A stretch of 15,517 nucleotides of DNA from Proteobacteria bacterium UBA1858 (GCA_002338385.1 DDIE01000004.1:2265-17781); one strand, 5' to 3'; counted from the stretch's first letter, positions 7,724-15,517 are shown. Translations and numbers: made by a program. Notes: generated by a model not told the origin, from the letters alone.

Positions 7724-8618
7724 CCCTGCACAGACAGATAGTATAGGCCGGACCTTGCGTCGGGCACGTGAGCGATTGGGTCTCGATATGAAGCAGGCCG
7801 CGGATGCCATCCATCTCAATGAAGCAGTCATCAAGGCGCTGGAGGCAGAAGATTTTGAGCGGTTGCCCTCGCAGGTGTTTGTGCGTGGTTATATCCGCAG
7901 CTATGCCAAGCTACTCGAACTGGATGCCGAGCCACTGTTAGTGGCCCAGCGTCAGTCCATGCCAGAAGAGCAGAGTATGGCACCTGAGGCGGTATCTGTA
8001 GAAATCAAAAAGCCCCAGCCAGGATTGACATACAAAGGTGATCCGATCTTGTTGTGGACGCTGATCTTATTCATTTCGGTCACGGCTGGCTTTAGTCTGG
8101 CGTGGTGGATTAATCAAGATGATACGAGTCCTGCACCTCTGGCCTCAGTGCTTGAGCAAAACGCTATCCCAGAGCAACAACAGGCTTCCGAGCCAATGGC
8201 AGTACCCGCGGCAACGCAAGTGACTGAGTCAATCGCAGCACCCGATCCCGAGCAACTACAAGCTCCAGCACAGCCCACCCGCCCGGCACCACAACAGTTG
8301 CCAGCGTCTCAGGCCGCTGCCGGTGCTGAGCAGCCGCTGCCGATCAATCAATTCACGCTCAGTATTCGTATGGTTGGTAACAGCTGGCTGGAAGTAGTCG
8401 ACCAAGAGCGCACGCGTATCTTGTATGGCTTGTATACGGCGGGCATGGTTGAAACTTTCACCGCCACCGGCCAGCTGAATATATTCCTTGGCAACTCCCC
8501 GGCGGTGGAAGTCTGGCTGGACGATGAATTACTTGATCACGCCAATTACATGTCTACCAATAATGTGGCCAGATTTGATATCAACCAAGCGGGTCTTGTG
8601 GCGCCCAGTATCAACTGA
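7704..8618 (+). CDS. rodZ: Cytoskeletal transmembrane protein RodZ
   Basis: RodZ links MreB filaments to the membrane and the cell-wall elongation machinery, setting rod shape. With the start chosen here the protein is 304 residues. Residues about 12-74 form a Xre/Cro-like helix-turn-helix (GRTLRRARERLGLDMKQAAD, then VFVRGYIRSYAKLL), which in RodZ binds MreB rather than DNA. One membrane helix spans about 114-136. A Pro/Gln/Ala-rich linker (137-215) follows, then a C-terminal periplasmic beta domain (DUF4115; NSWLEVVDQ, GNSPAVEVWLD) at about 217-293. The reading frame stays open upstream to an ATG at 7605, but that would overlap pilF by 119 bases and add an unconserved leader, so ATG 7704 is preferred. 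Its ribosome binding site is weak (GAG), consistent with coupling to pilF. Confidence 0.92.
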   Translation: MKHKTNDPAQTDSIGRTLRRARERLGLDMKQAADAIHLNEAVIKALEAEDFERLPSQVFVRGYIRSYAKLLELDAEPLLVAQRQSMPEEQSMAPEAVSVEIKKPQPGLTYKGDPILLWTLILFISVTAGFSLAWWINQDDTSPAPLASVLEQNAIPEQQQASEPMAVPAATQVTESIAAPDPEQLQAPAQPTRPAPQQLPASQAAAGAEQPLPINQFTLSIRMVGNSWLEVVDQERTRILYGLYTAGMVETFTATGQLNIFLGNSPAVEVWLDDELLDHANYMSTNNVARFDINQAGLVAPSIN

Positions 8619-8641
8619 ACCTTTTCCCTAACCCTAATAAT

Positions 8642-9901
8642 ATGAGCGATAACATCCAATCTATCCGTGGCATGCATGATTTCGCCCCGCAGGATACGGC
8701 AACACTTAGATTGCTGGAGAGCAAACTAATCGCTGTACTCGGTCAGTATGGCTACCACGAGGTACGCACACCGATTGTCGAAAAGCTGGAGCTTTTTAAG
8801 CGCTCGATCGGGGCAGTGACCGACATCGTCGAAAAAGAAATGTACGCCTTTGAGGATCGTGGCGGAGACTGGCTAGCACTGCGACCTGAGGGCACTGCAA
8901 GCACCCTACGCGCGGGTGTGCAACATGGCTGGTTACATAATCAGCAACAGCGATTCTGGTATCTGGGCCCATTTTTCAGGCGCGAACGACCACAAAAAGG
9001 CCGCTATCGTCAATTCCATCAGCTTGGCGTCGAGACCTTTGGTATGGCAGGACCTGATATTGATCTGGAATTGATCCTGCTGAGTCATGCAATGTGGCAG
9101 GCAGTTGGATTGAATACTGACAGTCTAGCACTGCAAATCAATACGCTGGGCGATACACAGGCGCGAGCTGAACACAGACAACAGTTGATCAGTTATTTGT
9201 CTGATCACCACGACAAGCTGGACGAGGATGCTCAGCGTCGCCTGCACACTAACCCATTGAGAATTCTGGATAGCAAGAATCCTGAAGTGCAACAGCTGAT
9301 CAAAAATGCCCCACTCTTGTTTGACTATCTGGACACTGAGGCGAAAGAACATTTTGAGCGCTTACTGGCTATGCTGGCGCAGGTGGGTATTCAGGTGCAA
9401 CACAATCCGACCCTGGTGCGTGGTCTGGATTACTATAATCGAACAGTATTTGAGTGGATTACGACTCAGTTGGGGGCTCAGGGCACAATTTGCGCGGGTG
9501 GCCGATATGACAGCCTGGTGGGGCAAATGGGTGGACGCGACACACCGGCAGCCGGTTTTGCTATCGGTATTGAACGTCTGCACAGTCTAGTTGAGCAGGT
9601 TTTAGCCACGCAAACACCACAGTTAGATGGCTATGTCGTCGTTCTCGGTGATGTCGCCACAGAGTACGCTGTCGCAGTATGTCAACAAATCCGCTCAAGT
9701 TGCCCCCATTTAGCTATTCAGATGAATTGTGGAGGTGGTAGTATCAAGTCCCAAATGAAACGCGCGGATCGGGCCCAGGCACGACTGGCAATTATTATTG
9801 GCGATGATGAAGTGAATAAGCGTCAGGTCACAATTAAACATTTACAGGCCGATACGCCACAGATCGTATGTGACGTGGAGCAGGTCACAGAACACTTATA
9901 A
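8642..9901 (+). CDS. hisS: Histidyl-tRNA synthetase
   Basis: This class II synthetase charges tRNA-His with histidine in the cytoplasm. The protein is 419 residues against 424 in E. coli. It opens with NIQSIRGMHDFAP, has motif 2 (FRRERPQKGRYRQFHQ) with its arginine at R113, and has the HisRS-specific LVRGLDYYNRTVFEW segment with catalytic R260. AGGRYD and AGFAIGIERL are the later active-site and motif 3 elements, followed by the C-terminal anticodon-binding domain. The start at 8642 matches E. coli because the conserved RGMHD stretch is only nine codons in. The 23 bases upstream are pyrimidine-rich and contain no Shine-Dalgarno-like sequence, which is unusual for a housekeeping gene. In relatives ispG precedes hisS; here rodZ does. 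Confidence 0.98.
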   Translation: MSDNIQSIRGMHDFAPQDTATLRLLESKLIAVLGQYGYHEVRTPIVEKLELFKRSIGAVTDIVEKEMYAFEDRGGDWLALRPEGTASTLRAGVQHGWLHNQQQRFWYLGPFFRRERPQKGRYRQFHQLGVETFGMAGPDIDLELILLSHAMWQAVGLNTDSLALQINTLGDTQARAEHRQQLISYLSDHHDKLDEDAQRRLHTNPLRILDSKNPEVQQLIKNAPLLFDYLDTEAKEHFERLLAMLAQVGIQVQHNPTLVRGLDYYNRTVFEWITTQLGAQGTICAGGRYDSLVGQMGGRDTPAAGFAIGIERLHSLVEQVLATQTPQLDGYVVVLGDVATEYAVAVCQQIRSSCPHLAIQMNCGGGSIKSQMKRADRAQARLAIIIGDDEVNKRQVTIKHLQADTPQIVCDVEQVTEHL

Positions 9902-9974
9902 CGACTATAGACCCCCGTTTATGTGCCGGCTGCAGGTTAGCACTGCGCGCTAGGGAGCAGTTTAGGAGAACAAT

Positions 9975-10616
9975 ATGGCAGAGAACGAAACAGAAGAACA
10001 ACAAATAGATGCCATCAAAGAATGGTGGAATAAAAACGGTAATGCAGTCATTGTCGGTGCTGTTCTTGGCATCGGTGCGCTGGTTGGCTGGAAAGGTTGG
10101 GGAGTTTACACGGAACAACAATATCTGTTGGCCTCTGATCGTTATGCGGCCATGCAAGAGTCTATTCTGCAGCAGGATATCGATGCGGTTATGGTGCAAG
10201 CAGAACAATTAAAACAAGAATTTTCCGCTACCCCTTATGCCTCTCTGGCGAGTTTGATGCTGGCGAAAGCGCATGCTGAGAATGTTGAGTACCAACAGGC
10301 CATGACTCACTTGCAATGGGTGGTAGATAACGCCAAGCAAGAGACACTGCGGGCAGTTGCACGCTTACGCATGATCAGATTACATATCGTAGAAGATCGT
10401 TTGGAGGCTGCACAACTACTGCTCAATCAGACCTATCCACTCTCTTTTGCTTCGCTCAAAGAAGAGTTGCGTGGCGACTGGCATGTCAGTCGCGGAGAGT
10501 TTGCAGAAGCGCGAGCGGCGTATGATTCGGCTATTGCAACAGCGGCAGAAGAGCAGATCGACTACCTCATCATGAAGCGTGACAATGCGATTGCCAGTGA
10601 GCAATCTAACGTTTAA
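9975..10616 (+). CDS. yfgM: YfgM-family membrane-anchored TPR protein (SecYEG/periplasmic chaperone ancillary factor)
   Basis: In E. coli YfgM is a single-span inner-membrane protein with a periplasmic TPR domain; it associates with SecYEG and PpiD and helps hand secreted proteins to periplasmic chaperones. The protein here is 213 residues against 206. It has a short acidic cytoplasmic N-terminus, the typical DAIKEWWNKNGNAVIVGAVL junction with a membrane helix at about 22-42, then helical TPR-like repeats to the end. The strong AGGAG at 9964-9968 lies 6 bases before the ATG. The 73 bases before it, after hisS, hold no gene and only weak inverted repeats. bamB follows after 12 bases, so the two envelope genes are probably co-expressed. 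Confidence 0.93.
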   Translation: MAENETEEQQIDAIKEWWNKNGNAVIVGAVLGIGALVGWKGWGVYTEQQYLLASDRYAAMQESILQQDIDAVMVQAEQLKQEFSATPYASLASLMLAKAHAENVEYQQAMTHLQWVVDNAKQETLRAVARLRMIRLHIVEDRLEAAQLLLNQTYPLSFASLKEELRGDWHVSRGEFAEARAAYDSAIATAAEEQIDYLIMKRDNAIASEQSNV

Positions 10617-10628
10617 CGGAAACTAGCC

Positions 10629-11807
10629 ATGATCAATAGCAGCTTAATGCGCGCGCTCATCATCCTGCCTGTACTGACCTACATGTCGGCCTGCAGTTAC
10701 TTACCATTTATGGGTGAAGACGAAGAAAAAGTAGAAATCACATTACGTGAGCCGGCCGAATTGAGTGCCATCGATGCCCAGATAATATTGGCTGAAGTGT
10801 GGAACAGTTCACTGAGCACTGAGGATAACACCAGCACGCGCCTGTTCACCCATGCGCTGCAAGATAAACTCGTATTTGCCAGTGTCAACGGCAACGTACG
10901 TGCGGTCAGTAGTCAAGATGGGCGCACTATTTGGACAGTTGATTTGCAAGATACATTGTCTGGCGGTGTCGGTGGGAATAACAATATTGCGGTGGTTGGC
11001 TCACGCAATGGTGTGGTCACCGCACTCCAACCCAGCGATGGTTCAATACTATGGTCGCTGGCGCTGGGACTGGAGATTTCTGCGGTTGCACACACCCAAG
11101 ATGACACTATCGTTGTGCGCACCAATAATAATCAAATCGTGACACTGGCAGCTGACACGGCTGCCAAGCGTTGGACCGCCAGCCAACAATCACCTGCGCT
11201 CACCCTGCGAGGAGGGAGTGTACCGATAACGCTGGATGGCGTTGTCTATGCTGGGATGGACAACGGTAAATTAGTTGCAATCAGTCTGGCGACAGGCACT
11301 ACTCTCTGGGAGTCACGGGTATCTGTGCCTTCAGGACGCAGTGAATTGGAGCGACTGGTTGATGTCGATGGCCAAATCGTAGTGACAGACACGCTGGTCT
11401 ATGCTGCCAGCTATCACGGCCGCGTGGTCGCGATTGATCGCACTAACGGACGTACCGTGTGGGCGCGTGATATATCATCAATACAAGGTCTGACACTGGA
11501 TCAGGATCTGGTTTATGTGACCGATAGAGACGACCACATTTGGGCGCTGGAGAGAGAATCGGGCATCACCATCTGGCGCCAAGATAAGTTTGAGTATCGT
11601 GCTGTGTCAGCCCCTATGCAATTGGCAGACTATATTCTGATTGGCGATTTTGAGGGCTATGTGCATGCGCTCTCAAAACAAGATGGCACAATTATTGGCC
11701 GTAAAAAAGTCACTAGCGGTACTGTCCACAGCGCGGGTACAGCAACTTCATCGCAAGTGCATGTTATTCAGCAAGGTGGTCAGCTTGCGGCCATTGCTGT
11801 GCAATAA
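10629..11807 (+). CDS. bamB: Outer membrane protein assembly factor BamB
   Basis: BamB is the beta-propeller lipoprotein of the BAM complex, binding BamA and helping insert outer-membrane beta-barrels. The protein is 392 residues, the same length as E. coli BamB. A signal peptide with a positively charged residue at 8 ends at C22 in YMSACSYL. The lipobox has Met at -3 rather than the usual Leu, and the +2 serine predicts outer-membrane sorting. PQQ-like propeller blades show repeating DGxxxW/TGxxLW motifs, such as DGRTIW at 97-102, followed by DGSILW, TGTTLW, NGRTVW and SGITIW. An in-frame ATG at 10647 would also leave a plausible signal peptide, but 10629 has GGAA upstream and is preferred. 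Position between yfgM and der supports the call. Confidence 0.95.
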   Translation: MINSSLMRALIILPVLTYMSACSYLPFMGEDEEKVEITLREPAELSAIDAQIILAEVWNSSLSTEDNTSTRLFTHALQDKLVFASVNGNVRAVSSQDGRTIWTVDLQDTLSGGVGGNNNIAVVGSRNGVVTALQPSDGSILWSLALGLEISAVAHTQDDTIVVRTNNNQIVTLAADTAAKRWTASQQSPALTLRGGSVPITLDGVVYAGMDNGKLVAISLATGTTLWESRVSVPSGRSELERLVDVDGQIVVTDTLVYAASYHGRVVAIDRTNGRTVWARDISSIQGLTLDQDLVYVTDRDDHIWALERESGITIWRQDKFEYRAVSAPMQLADYILIGDFEGYVHALSKQDGTIIGRKKVTSGTVHSAGTATSSQVHVIQQGGQLAAIAVQ

Positions 11808-11859
11808 ATAATGTGACTGCCACGCAAAACACTGTTATCGCTCATCACTGGTTAATCCC

Positions 11860-13257
11860 ATGCGCCCTGTAATTGCCCTGATTGGCCGTCCTAATGTGGG
11901 CAAGTCAACGTTATTTAATTTTCTCACCCAGTCCAGAGATGCGCTGGTAGCTGACTATCCTGGCCTCACGCGTGACCGCAAGTATGGTATTAGTGAACGC
12001 TACTCCCGCAGCTGCGTGGTGATTGATACTGGCGGTATCGTCAATCAGCAAAATGAAATTGACCTGGGTATGCAGTCGCAAACAGATACCGCTATCGACG
12101 AAGCCGATATCGTATTATTTCTGGTTGATGCTCAAGATGGTCTAATGCCGGAAGACTACACAATCATTACTATGTTGCGTAAGCGCAATATTGATTTCTC
12201 AGTGGTAGTGAACAAAGTGGATGGGCTGGATGCTAACATTATCGCTAGTGAGTTTTATCAAATTGGTGCGCCGCAGCTATTTACCGTCGCGGCCAAACAA
12301 GGGCGTGGCATAGAATCGATGCTTGAATCCTTGTTCACCCAGTTGCCACCACCTGTGTCTGCAACAGCTGATCCAGAAGAGGATGAGAGTATTACTCGGA
12401 TTGCTGTAATTGGGCGTCCTAATGCGGGTAAATCTACTCTTATCAATGCCTTGCTAAAGGAACAACGGTTAGTGACATCGTCAGTGCCGGGGACCACCCG
12501 TGATAGTGTTCGTATACCTTTTCAATATAATAAAACTCAATTTATCTTGATCGACACTGCCGGTGTGCGGCGTAAAAGCAAAGTCCGGGAAAGGGTAGAG
12601 AAATTCAGTATTGTTCAGACGCTGGATGCAATTTCCTCTGCCCATGTGATCATTTTTGTGGTTGATGTATTAGAGGGTATTGCAGACCAGGACAGCACGC
12701 TGTTGGAGATTGTCTTACGTGAAGGACGCGCCCTGGTATTGGCTTTAAATAAAACTGACTCTGCCACACCGGATGATTACTATGCGCTGAAATATGCGCT
12801 CGAAACACGCTATCAATATCTCGACTATGTCGACAAAATAAAAATTTCAGCCGAAAAAGCGATAGGCATGAAAAAACTCATGCACGCTGTAGTGGCAGCA
12901 AATCGCTCGGCAGATATTGACGTGAGCACTTCGCAGGCTAATCAGTTATTAGCTTATGCGGTGGAAAATAACCCCCCGCCCATGGTGCGTGGACGCAGAA
13001 TTAAACTCCGTTACATTCACCAGGGTGGGGCACATCCACCAACCTTTGTCTTATATGGCACCCAGACGAATCAATTACCGAAATCATATGTGCGTTATTT
13101 AGAAAACTTTTTCAGGCAGCAACTGAAACTGGTCGGCACGCCAATTCGCTTTCTATTACGCTCACCAGAAAATCCCTATGCCGATAAACGCAATGTACTC
13201 ACTCCCCGCCAGATACGGAAGCGTGAGCGTATGATGAGTCACTACAAGAGAAAGTAA
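11860..13257 (+). CDS. der: Ribosome assembly GTPase Der (EngA)
   Basis: Der is the tandem-domain GTPase required for 50S subunit maturation. The protein is 465 residues against 490 in E. coli. GTPase domain 1 has G1 GRPNVGKS (9-16), G3 DTGG (56-59) and NKVD (118-121). Domain 2 has G1 GRPNAGKS (185-192), G3 DTAG (232-235) and NKTD (297-300). The C-terminal KH-like domain contains MVRGRRIKLRY and ends in the basic tail TPRQIRKRERMMSHYKRK. The shorter length comes mainly from the linker between the GTPase domains, which here is only a brief acidic stretch (PEEDE at 172-176). The ATG at 11860 has no clear ribosome binding site but matches the family start. It lies 52 bases after bamB. Confidence 0.98.
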   Translation: MRPVIALIGRPNVGKSTLFNFLTQSRDALVADYPGLTRDRKYGISERYSRSCVVIDTGGIVNQQNEIDLGMQSQTDTAIDEADIVLFLVDAQDGLMPEDYTIITMLRKRNIDFSVVVNKVDGLDANIIASEFYQIGAPQLFTVAAKQGRGIESMLESLFTQLPPPVSATADPEEDESITRIAVIGRPNAGKSTLINALLKEQRLVTSSVPGTTRDSVRIPFQYNKTQFILIDTAGVRRKSKVRERVEKFSIVQTLDAISSAHVIIFVVDVLEGIADQDSTLLEIVLREGRALVLALNKTDSATPDDYYALKYALETRYQYLDYVDKIKISAEKAIGMKKLMHAVVAANRSADIDVSTSQANQLLAYAVENNPPPMVRGRRIKLRYIHQGGAHPPTFVLYGTQTNQLPKSYVRYLENFFRQQLKLVGTPIRFLLRSPENPYADKRNVLTPRQIRKRERMMSHYKRK

Positions 13258-14415
13258 GTGCTTAAACCGTCAGCTATCAAGCCCTTCCATGTCATGGATA
13301 TACTGGCCCGCTGTAAAGCGATGGAGGCACAAGGGCGCGACATTATCCATATGGAAATTGGCGAGCCTGACTTTCCGGCGCCACAACCAATTATGGATGC
13401 AGGGCTTGCTGCCCTGCACCAACGGCAAACCCATTACACCTCTGCGCAGGGCTTGCCGGAGTTGCGCGCAGCGATTAGTCAGGACTATCAGCAACGCTTT
13501 AACTGTCCGGTTGAGGCAGAGCAAATACTGATTACACCTGGTGCCTCGGGAGCTATTCAACTCGTCTTTGCTTATGTTTTACAGGCGCGAAAAACACTCA
13601 TGATTAGTGATCCTACCTACCCCTGCAATCGCAATGTGGCGCAATTATTCAATGCGCAGATAGACGCTATCGCGGTGGATGAGCAGACTGACTTTCAATT
13701 AGGGCTGGAGGCAGTGAAAGCCCACTGGCATGAGGATGTGGCCGCAGTACTGATTGCCAGTCCGTCCAATCCCACCGGCACGGTATCCAAACAACAAGAC
13801 TTGTTGGCGATTGCCGATTTCCTTGCGAGTCAGGGCAGTGTGCTGATCGTGGACGAGATTTATCAAGGACTCAACTATGCCAGTGCACCCAGTTCGGTAG
13901 CCGGCTTGCGGGATAATATTTTCGTTATCAATAGCTTTTCAAAATACTTTGGCATGACCGGTTGGCGTATTGGTTGGTGTGTTGCACCTCCAGCCTATAT
14001 CAGTAGTCTCGATGCAATCGCACAAAATACTTATCTCGCCAGTTCCACCCCGGCTCAATATGCTGCTCTGGCTGCATTCCAACAGGATACATTAGCTATC
14101 GTCGAACAACGCCGGGTGATCTTTCAGCAACGTCGTGATTTAATGTGTGCTGCACTGAATGATCTGCCCCTGCACGTGCCTTGTATTCCGCAAGGTGCTT
14201 TTTATATCTATGCCAACGTTGCCGCAGTCAGTGCTGACAGTTTTCACTTCTGCCAGCAACTTCTAGAGGACACGGGTGTCGCGGTCACACCTGGCTGTGA
14301 CTTCGGCCAACAGCAAGCACATCACTACATTCGCTTCGCCTACACCAATAGTGAACAACGTCTGCGTGAGGGGATGGAGAGATTGAGCGTGTTTCTCGAA
14401 GGGGGAGGGAGCTGA
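13258..14415 (+). CDS. Class I/II PLP-dependent aminotransferase, substrate unknown
   Basis: This 385-residue fold-type I aminotransferase has the expected PLP residues: N171 in SPSNPTGT, D199 and Y202 in VDEIYQG, the Schiff-base lysine K229 in NSFSKYFGMTGWRIGW, and the substrate-carboxylate arginine R359 in YIRFAYTN. It therefore looks catalytically intact. The N-terminal IEIGEP-type segment (IHMEIGEPDFPAP) fits the AspC/AlaA-like subgroup, but the substrate cannot be told from sequence. The GTG start at 13258 is the base directly after the der stop codon. A later ATG at 13291 would cut off the conserved KPFHVMDILAR. An aminotransferase next to der is, as I recall, also found in Pseudomonas aeruginosa (PA3798), so the pairing seems conserved. 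It is probably translated by coupling with der. Confidence 0.9.
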   Translation: MLKPSAIKPFHVMDILARCKAMEAQGRDIIHMEIGEPDFPAPQPIMDAGLAALHQRQTHYTSAQGLPELRAAISQDYQQRFNCPVEAEQILITPGASGAIQLVFAYVLQARKTLMISDPTYPCNRNVAQLFNAQIDAIAVDEQTDFQLGLEAVKAHWHEDVAAVLIASPSNPTGTVSKQQDLLAIADFLASQGSVLIVDEIYQGLNYASAPSSVAGLRDNIFVINSFSKYFGMTGWRIGWCVAPPAYISSLDAIAQNTYLASSTPAQYAALAAFQQDTLAIVEQRRVIFQQRRDLMCAALNDLPLHVPCIPQGAFYIYANVAAVSADSFHFCQQLLEDTGVAVTPGCDFGQQQAHHYIRFAYTNSEQRLREGMERLSVFLEGGGS

Positions 14416-14431
14416 GGGACTCATTTCTTGC

Positions 14432-14460
14432 TTGATTAATCTAATAAATGATTATATATC
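14432..14460 (+). promoter_or_regulatory. Candidate promoter upstream of cfa
   Basis: TTGATT (14432-14437) and TATATC (14455-14460), each four of six to consensus, are 17 bases apart within the only AT-rich gap of the window. An overlapping TATATA at 14453-14458 is an alternative -10. A new promoter is expected here because cfa is functionally unrelated to the upstream genes. In E. coli cfa has a sigma-S-dependent promoter, but this sequence alone does not show which sigma factor is used. Confidence 0.35.
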
Positions 14461-14502
14461 TAGGTCATTAATTATTTACAACTAGACAAAGTGGATTAAT
14501 CC
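14434..14502. repeat. Two identical GATTAATC palindromes 60 bases apart
   Basis: GATTAATC occurs at 14434-14441, overlapping the candidate -35 element, and at 14494-14501, where it is extended to the ten-base palindrome GGATTAATCC (14493-14502). A partial copy with the same ATTAAT core lies between them at 14467-14472. Such spaced palindromes can be regulator half- or full-sites, but the AT-rich background makes chance occurrence quite possible. Confidence 0.35.
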
Positions 14503-14517
14503 TCTGTAACTAAAGCA

Positions 14518-15517
14518 ATGAGTTTGCGCCAGAAAATTGCCACGCTGTTAGGGCAAGCTGATATTCAGCTCAATGGTGATCGCCCTTGGGATATCCAGGT
14601 GCGTAATGAGCAGTTGTTTAAACGTGTCCTGACGCAAGGTACCTTGGGCTTGGGTGAGGCCTATATGGACGGTTGGTGGGATGCGGCTCGGCTGGATCAA
14701 TTTGTCTATAAGGCGCTGCGAAGCGAGCTTGGTGAGCAGATCTCCAGACACAGAAATATGGCCCTCGCATTACTGGCTAAGTTCACTAACATGCAAAAAC
14801 ACTCGCGTGCCTACCATGTCGGTGAGCAACACTATAATGCCGGCAATGATTTATTTGAATGCATGCTGGATGAGCGCTTAACCTATACCTGTGCCTACTG
14901 GAAAGATGCTCAGGACCTGGATGCGGCACAAATGGCTAAGTTGGATTTAGTATGTCGGAAACTTAACCTGCAGGCAGGTCAGCACATATTAGACATCGGT
15001 TGCGGTTGGGGCAGTTTTGCTGGCTATGCGGCAGAGCGCTATGGTGTGCAAGTGACCGGCCTAACCATTTCGACTGAACAGGCTGATTATGCGCGCAAAC
15101 GTTATGCGCATTTGCCAATTGAAATACGCGTCCAAGATTATCGGCTAGCCAATACGCGCTATGATCATATTGTCTCGTTGGGGATGTTTGAGCATGTGGG
15201 CTGGAAAAATTATCGTGAATATTTTCAAGTGGCCGCACGCTGTTTACAGGATGATGGTTTGTTCCTGCTCCACACTATTGCGAAAAATTATAAAGAGACA
15301 GTGCCAGATCCATGGATACACAAATATATTTTCCCAAATGGACTCTTGCCGTCGTTAACAACGTTATCACCCGCGCTGGAAAATTTATTTGTGCTGGAGG
15401 ATTTGCACAATTTTGGCGCCTATTACGACCAAACCCTGTTGGCCTGGTGTGCTAACTTTGAGGCGGGCTGGCCACGCGTGCGAGATAACTATGATGAACG
15501 CTTTTACCGCATGTGGA
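14518..15517 (+). CDS. cfa: Cyclopropane-fatty-acyl-phospholipid synthase (3' end beyond the window)
   Basis: Cfa adds a methylene group from SAM across double bonds of membrane phospholipid acyl chains, typically on entry to stationary phase or under acid stress. The first 333 codons are present and the stop lies beyond the window. Catalytic residues are all found at a constant offset of 14 from E. coli: C125 (YTCAYWKDA), E225 (GMFEHVG), H252 and I254 (LLHTIA), and Y303 (GAYYDQT). The SAM-binding loop is ILDIGCGWGS at 157-166. The N-terminal domain motif LGLGEAYMDGWWD is also typical. The protein begins about 14 residues later than E. coli Cfa. ATG 14518 is preceded by no clear ribosome binding site. 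A 102-base AT-rich gap separates it from the aminotransferase gene, so it is likely transcribed separately. Confidence 0.96.
   Translation, partial: MSLRQKIATLLGQADIQLNGDRPWDIQVRNEQLFKRVLTQGTLGLGEAYMDGWWDAARLDQFVYKALRSELGEQISRHRNMALALLAKFTNMQKHSRAYHVGEQHYNAGNDLFECMLDERLTYTCAYWKDAQDLDAAQMAKLDLVCRKLNLQAGQHILDIGCGWGSFAGYAAERYGVQVTGLTISTEQADYARKRYAHLPIEIRVQDYRLANTRYDHIVSLGMFEHVGWKNYREYFQVAARCLQDDGLFLLHTIAKNYKETVPDPWIHKYIFPNGLLPSLTTLSPALENLFVLEDLHNFGAYYDQTLLAWCANFEAGWPRVRDNYDERFYRMW

Noticed and set aside
8626..8637. Two tandem CCCTAA units, resembling a telomere repeat, before hisS.
   Set aside because: Only two copies in a short spacer of a bacterial chromosome; chance is the simplest explanation.
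9942..9961. ACTGC/GCAGT inverted repeat ahead of yfgM as a terminator or regulatory hairpin.
   Set aside because: Five pairs around a ten-base loop is weak, and it abuts the yfgM ribosome binding site without any T-run.
14448..14471. A seven-codon open frame ahead of cfa as a possible leader peptide.
   Set aside because: It has no ribosome binding site, no regulatory codon run, and such short frames are expected by chance in AT-rich DNA.
1..15517. A new defence, mobile or biosynthetic system.
   Set aside because: Every sizeable reading frame on the plus strand belongs to a known housekeeping family in a conserved order; no repeats, integrases, transposases or unexplained genes were found.

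Overview
The window is a co-directional (+ strand) block of chromosomal housekeeping genes from a gammaproteobacterium. This rests on near residue-for-residue agreement with the E. coli Isc proteins, and on a gene order that I recall matching the Pseudomonas aeruginosa iscR-to-der region almost gene for gene. Base composition looks even and moderate. I see no mobile elements, phage genes, tRNAs, rRNAs or CRISPR arrays. Genus or species cannot be named from this sequence alone.

Region 1 (1-5201) is the iron-sulfur cluster assembly operon: the 3' end of iscR, then iscS, iscU, iscA, hscB, hscA, fdx and iscX. IscS supplies sulfur, IscU is the scaffold, Fdx supplies electrons, the HscA/HscB chaperone pair releases the cluster from IscU, IscA is an A-type carrier and IscX a small regulator. 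Every key cysteine, lysine and chaperone-recognition motif I looked for is intact. The operon promoter lies upstream of the window.

Region 2 (5202-5382) is a 181-base gap with two small hairpins and a reasonable sigma70-like promoter. It separates the isc operon from ndk. Region 3 (5383-8618) is a tightly overlapping set: ndk, rlmN (TTG start inside ndk), the pilus pilotin gene pilF/pilW and the cytoskeletal gene rodZ. Region 4 (8642-13257) holds hisS, yfgM, bamB and der. The isoprenoid gene ispG, normally found between rodZ and hisS in related bacteria, is absent and only 23 bases remain there. A class I/II aminotransferase gene of unknown substrate begins at the base after the der stop codon.

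Region 5 (14416-15517) is an AT-rich intergenic stretch with a candidate promoter and two identical GATTAATC palindromes exactly 60 bases apart. It is followed by a cyclopropane fatty acid synthase gene cut off by the window end.

I looked for a previously undescribed system and did not find one. The points most worth following up are the missing ispG, the paired palindromes before cfa, the TTG start of rlmN, and the substrate of the aminotransferase linked to der.
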